This document shows, piece after piece, positions 1 to 14,209 of a stretch of DNA of 64,000 bases. The notes under the pieces are model-generated. The model made no database searches. It had not been told where the DNA came from and worked only from the letters and a program-made list of their open reading frames with translations. Source of the stretch: Eleginops maclovinus (Eukaryota; Chordata; Actinopteri; Perciformes; Eleginopidae); contig NC_086350.1 of NCBI RefSeq assembly GCF_036324505.1, positions 12,074,032 to 12,138,031 of the forward strand. The letters run 5' to 3'. How positions within the stretch are numbered: the stretch's first letter is position 1; the number at the start of each line of letters is the position of its first letter. Position numbers and translations under genes: made by a program.

Positions 1-67
1 AAATAAATTGACAAATGTAGAAGTAGTAGCTCGAAAACTCTAAACTCAAATGAATGACAACGGTACA

Positions 68-172
68 GAGGTGCACCCTGGTGGCTTAAGGCTTGAGGTG
101 TCGTCTGTGAATCATAAGTTCCCAAGGGACCTTGGTCGCATGTCATTCCCGTCATACATCAATAATAAACTA
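68..172 (+). repeat. Degraded tRNA-derived SINE fragment
   Basis: The segment reads as an A-box-like start (GGTGGCTTAAGG), a decayed B-box region, then a stretch ending GGTCGCATGTCATTCCCG and an AATAAA-like tail. From memory, this order (tRNA-like head, then a 'GCATGTCATTCCC' body, then an AATAAA tail) is a common SINE arrangement in percomorph fish. It is diverged, and no target-site duplication was found. Confidence 0.45.
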
Positions 173-3100
173 TGAATGAATGAAATGCCCAATAAGGAAT
201 TTAAATTTCAAGATAGTTTAATGTATGATAAGAGATGAATTGTCATTATGCATCACACACATATTTTGTAAAAATGTAAATGTTATCAGAAGTATTTAAA
301 CCCTTAACCATACGCAGACTTTAGTTTCAGATGTATAATCCCAGTAAACAAAGATTTGTTCCCCTCTAAGTCTTTGAACTACTTCAGTGACACAAATAAA
401 ACATGTCTGGAGGAGCGTTCCCTGAGTTTCAGAGGTTGAGGAGAGTTAGCAGAGGTTGCTGTGCTTAGCCAGTATAAAAAATGGAGGCCTGTATTGAGTT
501 TGTAGGCCTGCAGCTTCAGGCAACGGTGATAAATCCACCTGTGAGAGAGCTTGTATCAGACAGGCACAGGCCACTGGCAGATAAATGGACTGCCCCATGC
601 CCTGACGGGGAGACGCACCCCCGTGGGCTTCCCTGCCGCTGAGAGTTATATTTCCAGCTCCGTCCCTCGTAGGTTGGAGCAGCGCTTCAGGGTACGAGCA
701 AGCTAAATGAAACACTAATGCACCAAGTTTCCCCATCAGAAATTTCCATAATTCATTTCCACACATTTCCTTGAGAGCACACTGTGGGATTTGAGGGAGG
801 GGCTGGGAATCTTAATGCACCAGCTGTGTGAAAAGAGGAGTCTGATCAACAGCTCAGTGGCAGGGCCCTTATGGAAAGAGCCAGCCACCTGACCTTACAG
901 GTGTACTCCCCATCTCTCTAACAAGGAGGGTTTCTTTCCACAGTGCAGGCTGAGTAAGTATAGAGAACATTTGCTCTGCCTGCTCTCGCATTTCTTGTTG
1001 GATTTAAAGTTTATACAGTGGGAAAAAAAAATCTATTATTTTATGTTGCACATTTCAAAGAAATCCCCCTTCTCAGCCATTTTATTTTCATCAATAAATA
1101 AGCCCGATTCTGCTCTTTCATTCAGCGCTTTAATCTATGATGAATGATTCGAGGGGCTTAAAACTGCTCCAGCAGTTCTCTTTGTGTTCCTGGTTAAAGG
1201 TTTCCCCCTAGTTTGTTTTGTTGCTTTAAAACTACTTGCTAAAACCATTTGTTCTCTGGAAAAATAGTTCTCTCTTAAGGTTGCAGTGCAATGAAGATAT
1301 TACTTTGATGTTATTCTCTCACACCAAAGGCTGTTGGTATTTGTCGGTGTATTGAACATAGCCTGAGAAATAATATTATACTATGCTCAAAAAGTTCAGA
1401 AAACATTACATGAAGAAACATAATCAAGCTTAGGATGTTTAAGTACAGTCGCTAACTCTTTGTTCATGGATTATGACTTTTACATCCAGTAAGAATTCAT
1501 TTTAAATAACGATAAAAGCAAATCACCCATTTTTAGATTTCACCGCAAAAATCAGATTGGAAATAACTACAAAATACAACATATACATTTTAAGTATAAC
1601 CAAACAATTTGCTCTATAACATTTATATTCAAGATGAGTAAAAGCATTCACAGAATAATGGAGCCGTAATGAGGCTTTGCAAGCTTTGTTGGATGGAGAA
1701 CAAATGGTTTGTACCAACAGTGTTTAGAACACAGAAATAGTCTGAACACCAGGTGCTGTAGAACAATATTCCCTGCAGTGTGATGAATTGGTTGACTAAA
1801 GAGGGTATTCATCCAAAAGCACCATCCCCTGCAATATGTGATTGCTAATCCTGACACAGTCTAAGAGAAATGGCATTTTTAAACCTTAAGACACATCAAT
1901 TGTATCCTGAATGACACATGTAGTTTATTATGTTGAAAGCAAACATAAAAACCATTTCAAATCTCAATAATCATCATTGTTGTCATAAATGTTCAGTATT
2001 ATAACCAGTGTAATATATTTTCACATAAATGATATGTATCTTCACACATTGTGCTAAAGCCACAAACAGACAGATGGCTTGGTGGTAAAATAAAGTGTTC
2101 CATTGTCTAGAAAACAATCCTAATAGTCCTTTTTCCTGGGCTGGTAGAGAGCGAGACAAAAAAGGAAAACAATCCTCCAGGGGAGCTTTTGCCCGAGGTA
2201 AGACACAGGTGGATGGAGCCCAGAGCAGGGTCACAGTAAAGATTTATACTATGTACAAAGTAAAGAACAGAAGAAAAATGGCTGTTCATGTAGCATCTCA
2301 GTGAAGCGAGTGAAACAGCTGTTCACGGAGTGAGGAAGTGGTCAGGTAAGACAGGCCTGGAAATAATAATCACAGGCCCATCTGCTGACCTGGGACTGCA
2401 TGGCCCCCGGGCTCCCAGCACAGGCCCTCCGTATGGAGCGCAGCACAGCCTTCGCCCCGGGAAACCTGGCCAAGCCGCACTAGGCTGCTGACACTGCCAC
2501 ATGCTCTCTTTCTGTGGCCGAGCAAGCCTGTGTGCTCCGTCTACATCACACACTCATGTTAGGATGCCACTGCAGATACCATCTATAACCAACCGACTGC
2601 TGGTAAATGCAGTGTACTCTAGGATCCTATTTATACTGTGTACCTAAGGGAGGATGCTTAAACTTAAAGGAACAAAAGATCCCAAACAAACCTCCGTTAT
2701 GAGTAATGATGAATAGTTGTTTCATCATAAGTTCTGCTGAAAGAAAGGGGTTCATTAGATAAGAGGACAAAGTTTCTGAGCACACTGACCAACAACAGGG
2801 GATCAAAAGGGGCCAGCTTCGTTCCAACTGCCAAAGCGGTTAATTCTGATCATTAATTTAGTGAGTAATAGCAGTGTAAGATGGCATTTTAATGTAACGT
2901 TGGATTAAAACACATTTATCATATTAGAGAGCATATCAGTGATTTCCTGGCTGTGCATCCTTGATGGTTTCTCCGGGAACAAATCAATATTGTGCTGTAA
3001 TTGAGCGATGAGGAGGGTGAGAAGTGTGAACAGCCTAATCATAATTAAAGAGCGGGCTGCTGAACATGAGGGTGAACTAAGGCCCTGAAAGATAAACAGT

Positions 3101-3210
3101 GGCAGCAAGAGACGCTGTACCAAAAGGCAAGCTTTGTTACAACTTTCTGGTGTCGTCTGAACTTATATCACAGTCATGATTAAACACATTCAGACCACAA
3201 TCATACCCTT

Positions 3211-3400
3211 GGAAAGCAAGGCAAGGCAAGGCAAGGCAAACTTATTTGTATAGCAACGTTTAACACAAGGCAATTCAAAAGTGCTTTACAAAAATGAAAG
3301 ACATTAAGAGCATTAAGAAATAGTGCAGCAGAAACACATAAAATGGCATTTAAAAAACCGTCATTAAAAAGCAAAGAGAATAAAATAAACATCCTTATTC
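3211..3400 (-). repeat. 3' end of a non-LTR retroposon (LINE or SINE tail) with GCAAG-type tandem tail
   Basis: Read on the minus strand, the segment carries the motif AAAGCACTTTTGAATTGCC, then CTATACAAATAAG, and ends in about five TTGCC units (plus strand 3216-3240, GCAAG repeated). This matches the teleost retroposon 3' end I know as '...TGCTATACAAATAAA' followed by a short tandem tail. The body upstream of the tail (higher coordinates) is diverged, so the 5' limit near 3400 is approximate. Confidence 0.55.
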
Positions 3401-6400
3401 TTTCTATTTCCTGATGTTGAACTCCCGCATGCTCCCCTATTAAGGGCGTAGTCTACTTCCGGTTTGCTTCAAGGTTCTTCGTAGGTTCTCTTTACTCTTG
3501 CTAGCAAATTTACCCACGCTGCAACAGTGATAAACCTCCATAATGAAATCAAAAGGGTAATAGATATTATTGTTAGTCTGTAGTACTATACACCAAATAT
3601 TAAGACCCATCATAATTAGTCTCATTATTCTCTTCACAGTCTGAAATGTGATGCAGAGAAACTTCAAAAGAAGATGCTTCCTCAAAATCCACCTGCACAC
3701 CCTTAAAGCAAACGCACATAAACAAGCTCCCGCTTAATCACTCTCCCTTTCTGTCTCCCTCACACAAACACATCACACACACACATTCTTTGCTCTATGA
3801 CACGCCGTCAAAGCACGCAACACAAAAGCATCTTTAATGTATTGGAAGAAAAGTGGTAAACAGATTTGCATCACTACCTCACATTATCTGCTGACACCCA
3901 GAAATGATTTGTTTTATGCACACTTGGCCTTGAAGTTTGCAAGCAGGTTGTCAGTGATGATAGAATTGAGGTAAATGGTGTAGACTGAGAAAACAACAAC
4001 TTTGCTGAGGTCCCCACTTTGAGTTGGAAGGGGAACTGCTTAACGCAAAAAGGCAATTTTAATTGTATCGATTCAGCCATACAAATGTAGAATTCTCTTG
4101 AAAAGTGTGCGAGTCAGCACACTTTCTGTCTTCTAATGCAGCCAAAAGGAGCTAGTTTATTTTGAAAAGCCCCTCTACCCAAGTAGACAGCACACAATCA
4201 TAGGAGGGGGTTTTAGTTTTGCATTATCCAACACAATGCTCAAAAGTTACTTGACAGAAAAGAAGTGCAGATTGTTCAAAGCCCTGTGTAAATATGATCA
4301 GCTTTGCAGAAATGCAAACAGCAAGATAAATATGAGTTTTTGCAATTGCAATTTTATGTCAATTGACAAGTGGGGAATAGAGAAGTGGCCTTTGTTACTT
4401 TTCAATAGCTGAAAAACGGCCTTTTGTTGTGGGACAGAGAAAGAAGTTTCAAAGATGTGCTACCAGAAAATGAACCATGCAAGAAATAAATTACAAAAGC
4501 TGGACAAATAATCCGCAATTATGACTTCAAGAAAGACAACTCATTCTACAATCCAGAAATTAAGATTTCTAGTTTCCATCAGTTGTTTGAAAGTCATTCA
4601 AAGCCAACAGTCTCGAGTTATTTATTGTTCTTAAGTGTCAGATGGTTCTTCGACCTGTGAATTATTCATTGTTCAGATACAATCATGATGAATGCCTCGG
4701 GCCATGCGGCTGCCTGTAGTTGACATATAATATAATCAAACAATCAACAAACACTCAACAGGAGTCACCGAGTATTCAAAGATTATGAATCGCCATTACA
4801 TTTATGTATTAGACTTTAATAACAAATAAGAAATGCATTTCTGGATGTAAGTATGAATTAGGTAAGAATTGAGGTTCTGATTATAAAATAATAAGGCCTA
4901 ATAGACATTTGAATTCCAAAAGTCAAAAGTAAAAGCAATCTTCCAATCTTAAAATCAGCTGTGCAAAGTAACAATTAAATAAGGACAAGTGACAATTGGA
5001 ACTACACATCAAAAATTAATAATGGTACAAGTGGACGAATGACGTTATCCTAATCTAGCAGTTTTAAAAGCCTTGCTTGTACAAATGCAAATGAACAGTC
5101 ACTGTAAAATGTAGTTATTTATTAATGATCACATTAAACTCGGCGAAAATTAACCACAGTTAATGCTAACTGTCTGGGAGTTTCAAAATTCATGAAGAAA
5201 TCATTTATGTCACGTAGAAACAGAAGTTAGCTTAGACACTTTGATTTTATTAAAAAGGTATTTATCTTATTATTCAAATATATTTATTTAACAGTAAAAG
5301 CTGTAGAAAGAGTTATTACCAGGGTGAGTGTGCTATTGTTCCACAGGGAAGCACATGTATGTCATATACCTATTCAATTATATTTTATAAATCATTACAT
5401 TTTTTCCACGAATGTTCTTTGTATTTTTCATTTAAAAAAATGGACATTTATGATTATTTAATCATACCTGTGGAACACTTTGTTGGAGTTTTTTTGTAAC
5501 TTTTCTTATGTGCACTTTTGCATTTGTTAAATGGCATACTTTATTTGTAAAAGCATGCAGGCCTGGGACTGCATGTGTGTTTACACACAGCCTATCTGAC
5601 CATATGAGGCTGCCTTTCACTGACATGCCCGGTCTGACGGGGATGGTCATTTCCCAGGTAGATCCGGGCACACCGTGAGGGATGGGTTCTGTGTGGCTGT
5701 CACAAGATATTACCAGACGCCACATACTGCTGCACACACCACAAGCCCATGAAGATGATCACATTTGATACACAGATGACATTCTTTCCCTGCTGTGACA
5801 ACACGGGCTCATTTTTCTGCGCTGACATCCGTTGCTGTGTGGGTGTTATTCAAGTCAAATCTATCATTTTAATGGAGAAGTAGTCAGACCTGAGGATTAT
5901 TTGAGGGATAAATATATCATCGTCTCTTCATTCCGTATCGACCGAATGCCATTGTGCTCTGACTAACTCTTTCAAGACGAATGCCTTGAGATAACATACA
6001 GTAGATGTTACAGGCCCTGTACCATAAAACATCAAGTGAACAAGTGTAGGGCCCTTCGCATAGGCTCTGATAACAGGCTCTTTAACATAAGCGCAGAGGG
6101 ATACTGAACAGGGTAATTAAGTTACCCTTAGTGAGTACAAAGAAACAATTAACCCATCAATTAAAAATCCTCAGGACCGCTCTTGTTTAGCGCAATGACT
6201 CCAACAAAGTGAATTGTCCACCATGATTTTAGCTTTTTGTAAATGTCTTTAGCACAGTAGATCTGATGATACTCCAATGTGCCAGTAACCAGTGCACAGG
6301 GGCACAATGGAATCTTCCAGCATATTGCTTATACCATGGCCTCTGAAAGCACCACTAATTGCATCTGGGATTTGGTTATCCAATCCCACAGTGCATTGCA

Positions 6401-8933
6401 GCCGGGCGAGGAGCAGGGGGGGGGGGTGAATTAGAGGCTGGCAGGGTGAAGCTTCTGCTTGCTGAAGCCTTGACAGTGCTTTGTACTGAATGATTGTTCT
6501 CCAGACAGCTGACGGAGGTAGCGGCGCACGCAGAGTTGTTTGAAAGCCCAAAAGGATATGCGGCTGCATCATCAAAGTCCAGCAAGTCTTCCATGTGTCA
6601 GGGAGAGATTAAGCTCTTCCAGAGAGGGCAACGCCTCTGATCACTCTATTCAATCGATGGGATTTAAATAAAGGAATAAAACATCAGGCATTGTGTATCT
6701 GGGTGCTGTGCAACCGCTGGATAGGATTAAGGCATGCTGGAGCTGTAACAGTGACAGACGCCATCAATCACAAGTTCCACTAGTTAGCTAAAGTTGATAT
6801 TAGCCCTAAATAGGACACATCTGTTTGTTGCTGCACACTCTCTGACTTTAATTAATTCTCAAGTCATTTTATTTTTAGGCACGGGTTTTTATTTGTTGCT
6901 GCTCCTGTACATGTGCACAAAAATGTAAATTGCATCCTTCCTTTGCTCACAGTGAGGGGCTCACGTACGCTGTGCTACACTGCAAATTAAGCCTGCACAC
7001 ACACACACGCACAAGTTCACATGCACAGCCGAGCACACACATGCGCACACACAAACACAAACAATATGAAAGTCACTGTGCAAACAAACTTCGGTCTGGT
7101 GGTCGGCTTCGGCCTCATTTTCCTGGCTGAGTTCTCTATCATCGCCGTGCGTCTCTTCCACAGGCTGTGTCAGATAATAGCTTCTTTTCTCCACTTTTTC
7201 AACAGAGAATGAGTCAATTCCCAGGAAACTGAGTTCAAGGGCAGGTCTGTGTAACCCAGAGAGACAGACTCTAGCCAAGACCTTGGCTTCAGATCCTTGG
7301 AAATGGCCTAGCACGTTTTATGCTTGATTTGGACTTCTACGCTGCACTGACCAGGAGGTGCGACTCTCCCACATCAGGCGGAGGTGTGTTGATCCAGTCC
7401 AGGTACTTGGACTGTCCTTGCCGTCTCAACCTCTAAGTCGAACCTACCTCTAATTGCTCAGACTGTCATCCTCTTGCATCAGAAAAAGTAGTAGTTTCTT
7501 GAGTTGCTGTGTGAAATACAACTTGCTCTGACTTGCGCCGTTTCTTTCCCCACTATTGTCTTCTCTCTCTTATCTTTCCTCTTTTCACCCATGATGTCAC
7601 ACAGTGGGGCATAATTACCAGAATCCTTTGCCTGGCTATGCTTTCCTATTATTAGCAGAGCGTTTAAGCCCTCTCCCTGGTCAGATGGTCAATGCTTGAG
7701 GGCAATATGTCACACTACATGGGCACAAAAGGTAGCCAAACAATGCCTATTGAGGACCAGGTGCCATTGCAGTAATATCATTTGGCTTCCATTCACTATT
7801 GTGGTTCACGGTGCTTGTTGATACTCTACATTAATTGCTAGTGGTTTCAAGCAACCATCTTAATTAATGCACCCATGAACAAGGCACTCAGCTGTCCACA
7901 GAAGCCATCATGACTGCTGTCTGGATTAGCTTGTTGGCATCCTTGAATGACTCGCATAAAGACACAATGACAGAGAAGAGAAAATATGACTGCATCCCAG
8001 ATAAAAGAACATGCAGTACCATCGTTGTAGCATCATTATGATGGCTCTTCATCATTATGCTGCATGGGAGAAATGGCCTTTTCTGCAAAGATATTCTTGG
8101 CGATTAAGCCAGCCTCTTTAATGATGTTTTGGAGCTTTGTGTTCACTGAGAAGAATGAATTTGATTGGTATTTTCGACTTTCAGTCTCTTTTTCATTTTT
8201 AAATAGGTCCCCTTTTTTTTTTATGATATTATGACATAAAGCATCGAAATTGTGTGCACTTTGTGCTGCAACCATGGTACAAATATAATATTTTTAGGGG
8301 GTCATTTTGATCCATTTTTGCCCCCTATTTGAAATGTGGAGTAACCGAACCACATTCTTGAAACCTTTGATGGTTTTTATGTGGAAAATACTTTGAATTT
8401 TGGAACAATTTTGTCATTCAGCTCTGATTATTTCTGACACTGGCGTCTACAACTGTTTGCATCCAATTCAAATGAAAATACAGTGATACTGCAGAAAAAT
8501 GTCTGATGGTTTGCAACAAATGATTTTTTTTTTATAGTGGTTTTGATTTTTGGTTCATCATGAAACAAAGCTACTAAAACACAAATCAGAAAAATAGGAG
8601 TTCAAACCTGATTGTGTTTGCATGATCTTTTTTCAATTTAAACAAAATTAACCAGCTCAAGAAATAAGTAATTATTCTGTTGATCTTTAGAATTAATCCA
8701 CATAGCTTTTAATCACAAATAAAATAAAATAAAAAGGTGATTAAAGAATATATGCTTTAAACAAAAATGGCTAAATATTACTTAATTAGTATATTAAAAT
8801 GAAAATATAGAATATATTATTTAATATAACCCATAGCTGGTAGCGATTAGTATTAGGGATTTCGAGACACTGTTAATCATTTGTTTGTTTAGTGATTGTT
8901 TGGTGGTGACCGGATGTTCCTAACCCTCCACAG

Positions 8934-9187
8934 GCTAGAGGTGGAGGTGAAGGTGGGATGGAGAGGCCTCTCTTGGTGTGGGTCAGGCCTCCTGCAGCAG
9001 CAGCTTGCATCATGGGTAAGAGCAGCAGACCCCGGTCTCTTTACTTACAGCCCGCTGGAGCAGGAGGTCGACACACACCTGAACCCTACCCCAGCACACG
9101 TGGGCCGCGGGGCCCGACAACACACAGGACAGGCGACCTGCTTTGACCTATCCTCTGCTCTGGGCCCCTGGGACCCCCGACAATAAG
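8934..9187. other. GC-rich exon-like segment of unknown nature
   Basis: This patch is clearly richer in G+C than its AT-rich surroundings. It starts after an acceptor-like CTCCACAG (ending 8933), contains a donor-like GGGTAAGAG (GT at 9016) and a second acceptor-like TTACTTACAG (ending 9050). The 35-bp gap between the last two is too short for an intron, and neither strand gives a protein I recognise. It could be a conserved regulatory element, an exon of an unannotated non-coding RNA, or chance. Confidence 0.2.
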
Positions 9188-12100
9188 CTCAGGGACCACT
9201 CAGACCTCTAGCAGACTCTGCCCCCTCAGCACCTCAGCCGGAGAGCGCTGCACTGTTGAAAAACACACACCCACTCAGGCACGTACACATAAACAAAGAG
9301 ACACACTCAAACATTATACAGGCATCACACACTGCCTCATGCAAACACAATCTGTCACACACAGCAGAGTAGAGCTTCTCTCTCTCCCTCTGTCTCTCTC
9401 CCTGTACCCTCTGTCTGCTTCATGTGGAGCCAGGTGGCAGCTCAGCGTTAAACTGGTGAATATCGCCATCTTGTGGACAATGTGTGCTACATTATCAGGG
9501 ATGTCGAGGGGCAAATGTTCATAGTGTGTTTAAGTACCGGTCAGACAGGGTCAAAGCACAGATTTTTTTCCTGATACTGTTACCTCATTATATAGGCTAA
9601 GGTTTATCAAAGCATCTATACAGTAAACAACATTATATTCTCTAAATTTGCTCACGAGCCAATTGTCTCTGTTGTAAACAAGGCATGTTCATGTGTGAAA
9701 TCATTTGTCCACATCCACAGCCTTCCAGGGTCAAAGAGGCGGCAGGGTGACTTTATCTTGAATGTCACTTTGTTTTTGGTTGGTTAGACAGTACCCTCTC
9801 TTGGATTGGCTTCTCGGATGAAGGCACAGGTGAGGCCCGCAGAGGAGCAGCCCCTCTCTCCACAGCGTTTCCTCTGCTAAAACAGCCCTACATTTTAATA
9901 TGCAACATCTGTGCCGGGAGAGCCTTCCAAAATGGCTGCTCCTTGGAGGATGACGGTAGAGTCTGCTCAAACTTGGGGTTGGGGCATTTGGTACTGCAAG
10001 GTTCTGCACAGATGTTAGCATTCACAATGTCACTCTGTCCTTTGCTTCAGTACCCAGGGAGGTCTATTTTAAGGGAGGATGGTGTGTTTTCTTCCTCAGC
10101 TTCCTGAGATCACTTTATCTGTAACTGTCATTGGAACAATTCTACAAAGACTTGTTCAAGTGAACTGGGACTTTCTGTCGCTGATCAGGAAGGTATGAAG
10201 GAGCTCTCTGCCTGTTAATTCATCATTCCTATGTGCTACAAAGATAGACTTGTTTGAATAAGTCGCAGACCACTACAGACTTACAGTAGAGTACATCATG
10301 CAATCACATTAAAAGCCTTCAAAGAGATAAAGATAATAGACAAAGACACTGTTGTTTCCCTAGTCCTTTCAGTTGCTTTCGTAGAGGAACATTATCTCAG
10401 TCGCACAGAACCGTGTTTGTGCTGCTGTGCTTTCACAAAGAATTTAGAATATTTTCTTAACAGAGATGCCATGACCTAAAGGCTGCTTGTCAGTCGGATT
10501 ATTCAACTGATTCTCAAACAAGACTCTAGACAAGGCTGCACAGAATCAGGGAGCGAAAGAAGGGACCAAAAAGGGAGAAAAGGCGAAAGCAAGGAGAGGG
10601 ACATGTAGGGAGCCTAATGCATCGCTTACACAAAGAAGATGTTCATATTTAATGCTCATCATTAAGGCAGGGTTTGAGCATGGAAGAAGCTTCTGCTATT
10701 TTCCCACACCCCTTGAGCCAAGTCCTTGTGACAGCCCTCCACTGCATCCCGGCAAATTATCCGCATGAGCTGCGGTGAACAAAAACAGCCCAGTGCGGGG
10801 GAAGTGAGGCCCAGCCTCAGCTCCACTCCTGTGATGGGGAGACACGTCACTTTGCATCAGCTCCAGCCCTCCAAACCACATCATCGGCAAGTGAGGAGAA
10901 CAAGACCCCTCCATGGGGAGAGGACAGCTGAATAGAACAAGGCAGATAAGAATAAAGGAGATAACAAGTAGGAATACTGGAGAGTGTGTTGATGCTTTAG
11001 GAGACACGCTGGTGTTCCCTCGGTGAAGTCAAGGCTAATCAGTGGAATTGAAACATTATCTCGCAGAGCCATGATAGTGATTTCTGTAAAATGTTTTGGC
11101 CAAATGATATAACATAGCCTTGGGCTTTAAACTGCATGACAAATAAATCATTTAGATTTTCTGAGTGAATACTGTATTCCCCTGAGCATTTGTATTACTC
11201 TAGGTAAGAAAAATGATAATAAGACACAACAAGTACTAGCAGTATATTGTACTATATATAAAAAATGGAACAATTAAATAAAAATAGTTAATTTAGGCTC
11301 ATACTACAAATAGCCATATGAATCCTAATTCATATATTTGAGCCACATTGTGAAATGCAGGATGTGCTATGCTAGTTTCAGCCAGTGGTTGGTGCTAAGC
11401 AGTGCAGTGTCACAGAGTCAGGGCTCTCTCTACTGGACATGGCCCAACTTGCAGGCTGTGAAATAGACTAGACACTGTTGGGTTATTGCTAACTTCATCT
11501 TGAATGTTAAAAAAAGTACAATTGCCTATGTCCTCTTTCTCAAGGATATATCTCAACGGCCAAGGAGACTTGAGAAAAATTGAGTTACACTAAAATAAAC
11601 CTGTCTTCCAAGATGCATGTGCTACAAGCCTAAATTGGCCTATATAAAGGCATAACCATAGACAGCCTTTGAATAATATTGACTTGCAAACTATGCTGAG
11701 GTCAAGGACAGGAAGCTAGACCACGTTAGTCGGCACAAGAGTGATGGAAAGTAAACCAGATACATCCAGGGCTGGTTCAAAAGTAAAAAGTCAACTATGC
11801 TATTTTTAAAAATAATGAATGATTGGGTTTCTGGCTTGAAGTAATCAGGCTCACAGGAAAAAAACAAAAAACAGGAATAATGAATATGTGGTTGTATTCT
11901 CGAGAAATTCAATCAACATTTCCATTTAAGAGTTAATTAACATTTCATTTGTACATTGAAGGATTTTTGACTGTACATTCTGCACCATTAATCTATTACC
12001 TTTATTGTGCGGTGCTGCTATTTTTGCAAGCTCTAATGATCACAAGAATTACACGCTTTAGAAGAGGATAAAAATATTACAGCAAGCTGCAAAACCTTAA

Positions 12101-14075
12101 TACGGTACCAACAGAGGAATCTGCCATTTCATCTGGTTGTCATTTGGGACACTACATTTCATTTTAATAATTTTAAAAAAAGACATTTAATAATATTAAA
12201 CATGGTATTGACACAGGAAACTAGCAAGTTGAAACAACAGTAAATAAATGTATATTTAAAATCGAAAATGAAAGAATAAAACAGTACAACAGGCATATTT
12301 TAATACTCTTATGCAGTAAAAAATATGAAATGCATCCCATTTTCTAGACAGCAATGTTCTCATAAACAGCCATTTAAAATACGTGTTTACTGTCCAGTAA
12401 TCCCTGTGTTTTGTATTGCTTGAAAGCCTAATGACACTCCAGCGCTGGTCCAGCATTTATTGAACACACACAGAGTACATGCAGGCTGTCCGTCTGAATC
12501 ATTGCCCTCTTGCTGCAAACCGCTCTGTACAGCCGAGCACACTATCCATATTCATGTGATTTTTGCCGGAAGGCATTGGTGTCTACTAAAAATAGCATGG
12601 TGAGAGAAAGGGTCTCACATTGTGTATCCCAACATTCATGAGCCCGGTCCCGGTGATTGGGTGTAAACAAGTGTCTCTTTACCGAGACCATACTTCATGA
12701 TGAAGTAAATACTTGTAAATAATTGCTGTGGGCCAGAATAAAGAGATATCCGAGGTGCATAGTGTGAATCCAAAATAAACAGAAAAATGTATTGCTCATT
12801 TTTCTGTTTATTTCTTTGCACACCTTGGTAAAGAGATCTCTAATCTTGGTATTTGTGAAAGGGATGCTGTACACGACCATTACCCTCTGTGCCTGAGTGT
12901 ACGTGGTTGTGCCTAAACTACATGTGTGAGTCCAAGATCTGATATCCAAGGGTTGGTTGTGTGTAGATGTCAAATTAGCAGGTTCAAACCTTTTCAAATA
13001 TGTTTGGTGGGCAGTAACAGTGCATTTAATATCTCATCACATGAGCCTTGTGCACCTTTGTATCCCATAACCACATTGATTTGAATTGACTGATATGGGG
13101 TTGTATCACCAGCAGATGGCGGCACATGTCTAACTTTTGTTGAAGTGCAAACTACCTGCTAAAAACATCACACTGATGTTTAAAAAGAGGTAAATACTAA
13201 ACATTAGAGACATCCATTACTTAAACATCTACATTAGAGAGATCAATAAGCCATTAGCTCAACTGTTATGTTCTCACATTAAACTGCAAATAGTAAGTAA
13301 ACCAGAACGTCTGAAATGTCTTATTCAAAACATTTTAATCACCATATCTCTCCTGCAGTCGGAGGAGAAATAAAGTCTCTCATCAGTAAACTTTATATTC
13401 TGATTTGGACTTTGTTCTCAATCACTCAAATGTAGTCAAACATACGTCACAACATAACTTTAGCTAGCAATGTGTGAAGGAAACATTCTGAGACAAATTG
13501 GTGGTAATTTCCTATTCCTAGCTAAATGCTTTACATACAGACTTTCCTGGTACAAAATTAAGCGTGTTTAAGTGTCTGCAGGCATGTACTAATGTGGCAA
13601 AGTTGCAGGTCATTTCCTTTTTGTAGAAATAATAGGTGCCTGAGGCTATACTCTTGAGTTCTCTGAAACTGGACATGGAAACTATGACACATGTGAAGCT
13701 GGGAAAATGAGGAGGTGGCTGTGTGGGAGTGTGTTAGATTTTTTTTTAAAAGCACCAATCAGAGGAGCAGATAAATTCAGTTTTGAACTCTTTCAAGTTA
13801 AGTACTATATTCACTTACAGTACGGGACATTAATGTGGTTTAATGAAAATTATATCACCATCACACAAGGCCAGCTGCAGGAGGTTTGATCAAGCTAGCC
13901 CTTAACAGGAGAAGCAATCAATTAAAATATATTGGCTCAGGAAACTATTATTTTAAAATAATTAGACTTTGTCTCAGATCCTTGTGTCTGCAAAGTGTAC
14001 TATCACAGGTAAACCTTTCACCACACCTTGAAGCACATGCAGGCGCAGTATAGACAAAGTTTTGCATGCATAGAA

Positions 14076-14209
<134 letters not shown>

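Noticed and set aside
6961..7314. 117-aa minus-strand frame and an overlapping plus-strand hydrophobic frame
   Set aside because: No family signature, a CA/TG-rich low-complexity part, and no splice or start context to support a gene.
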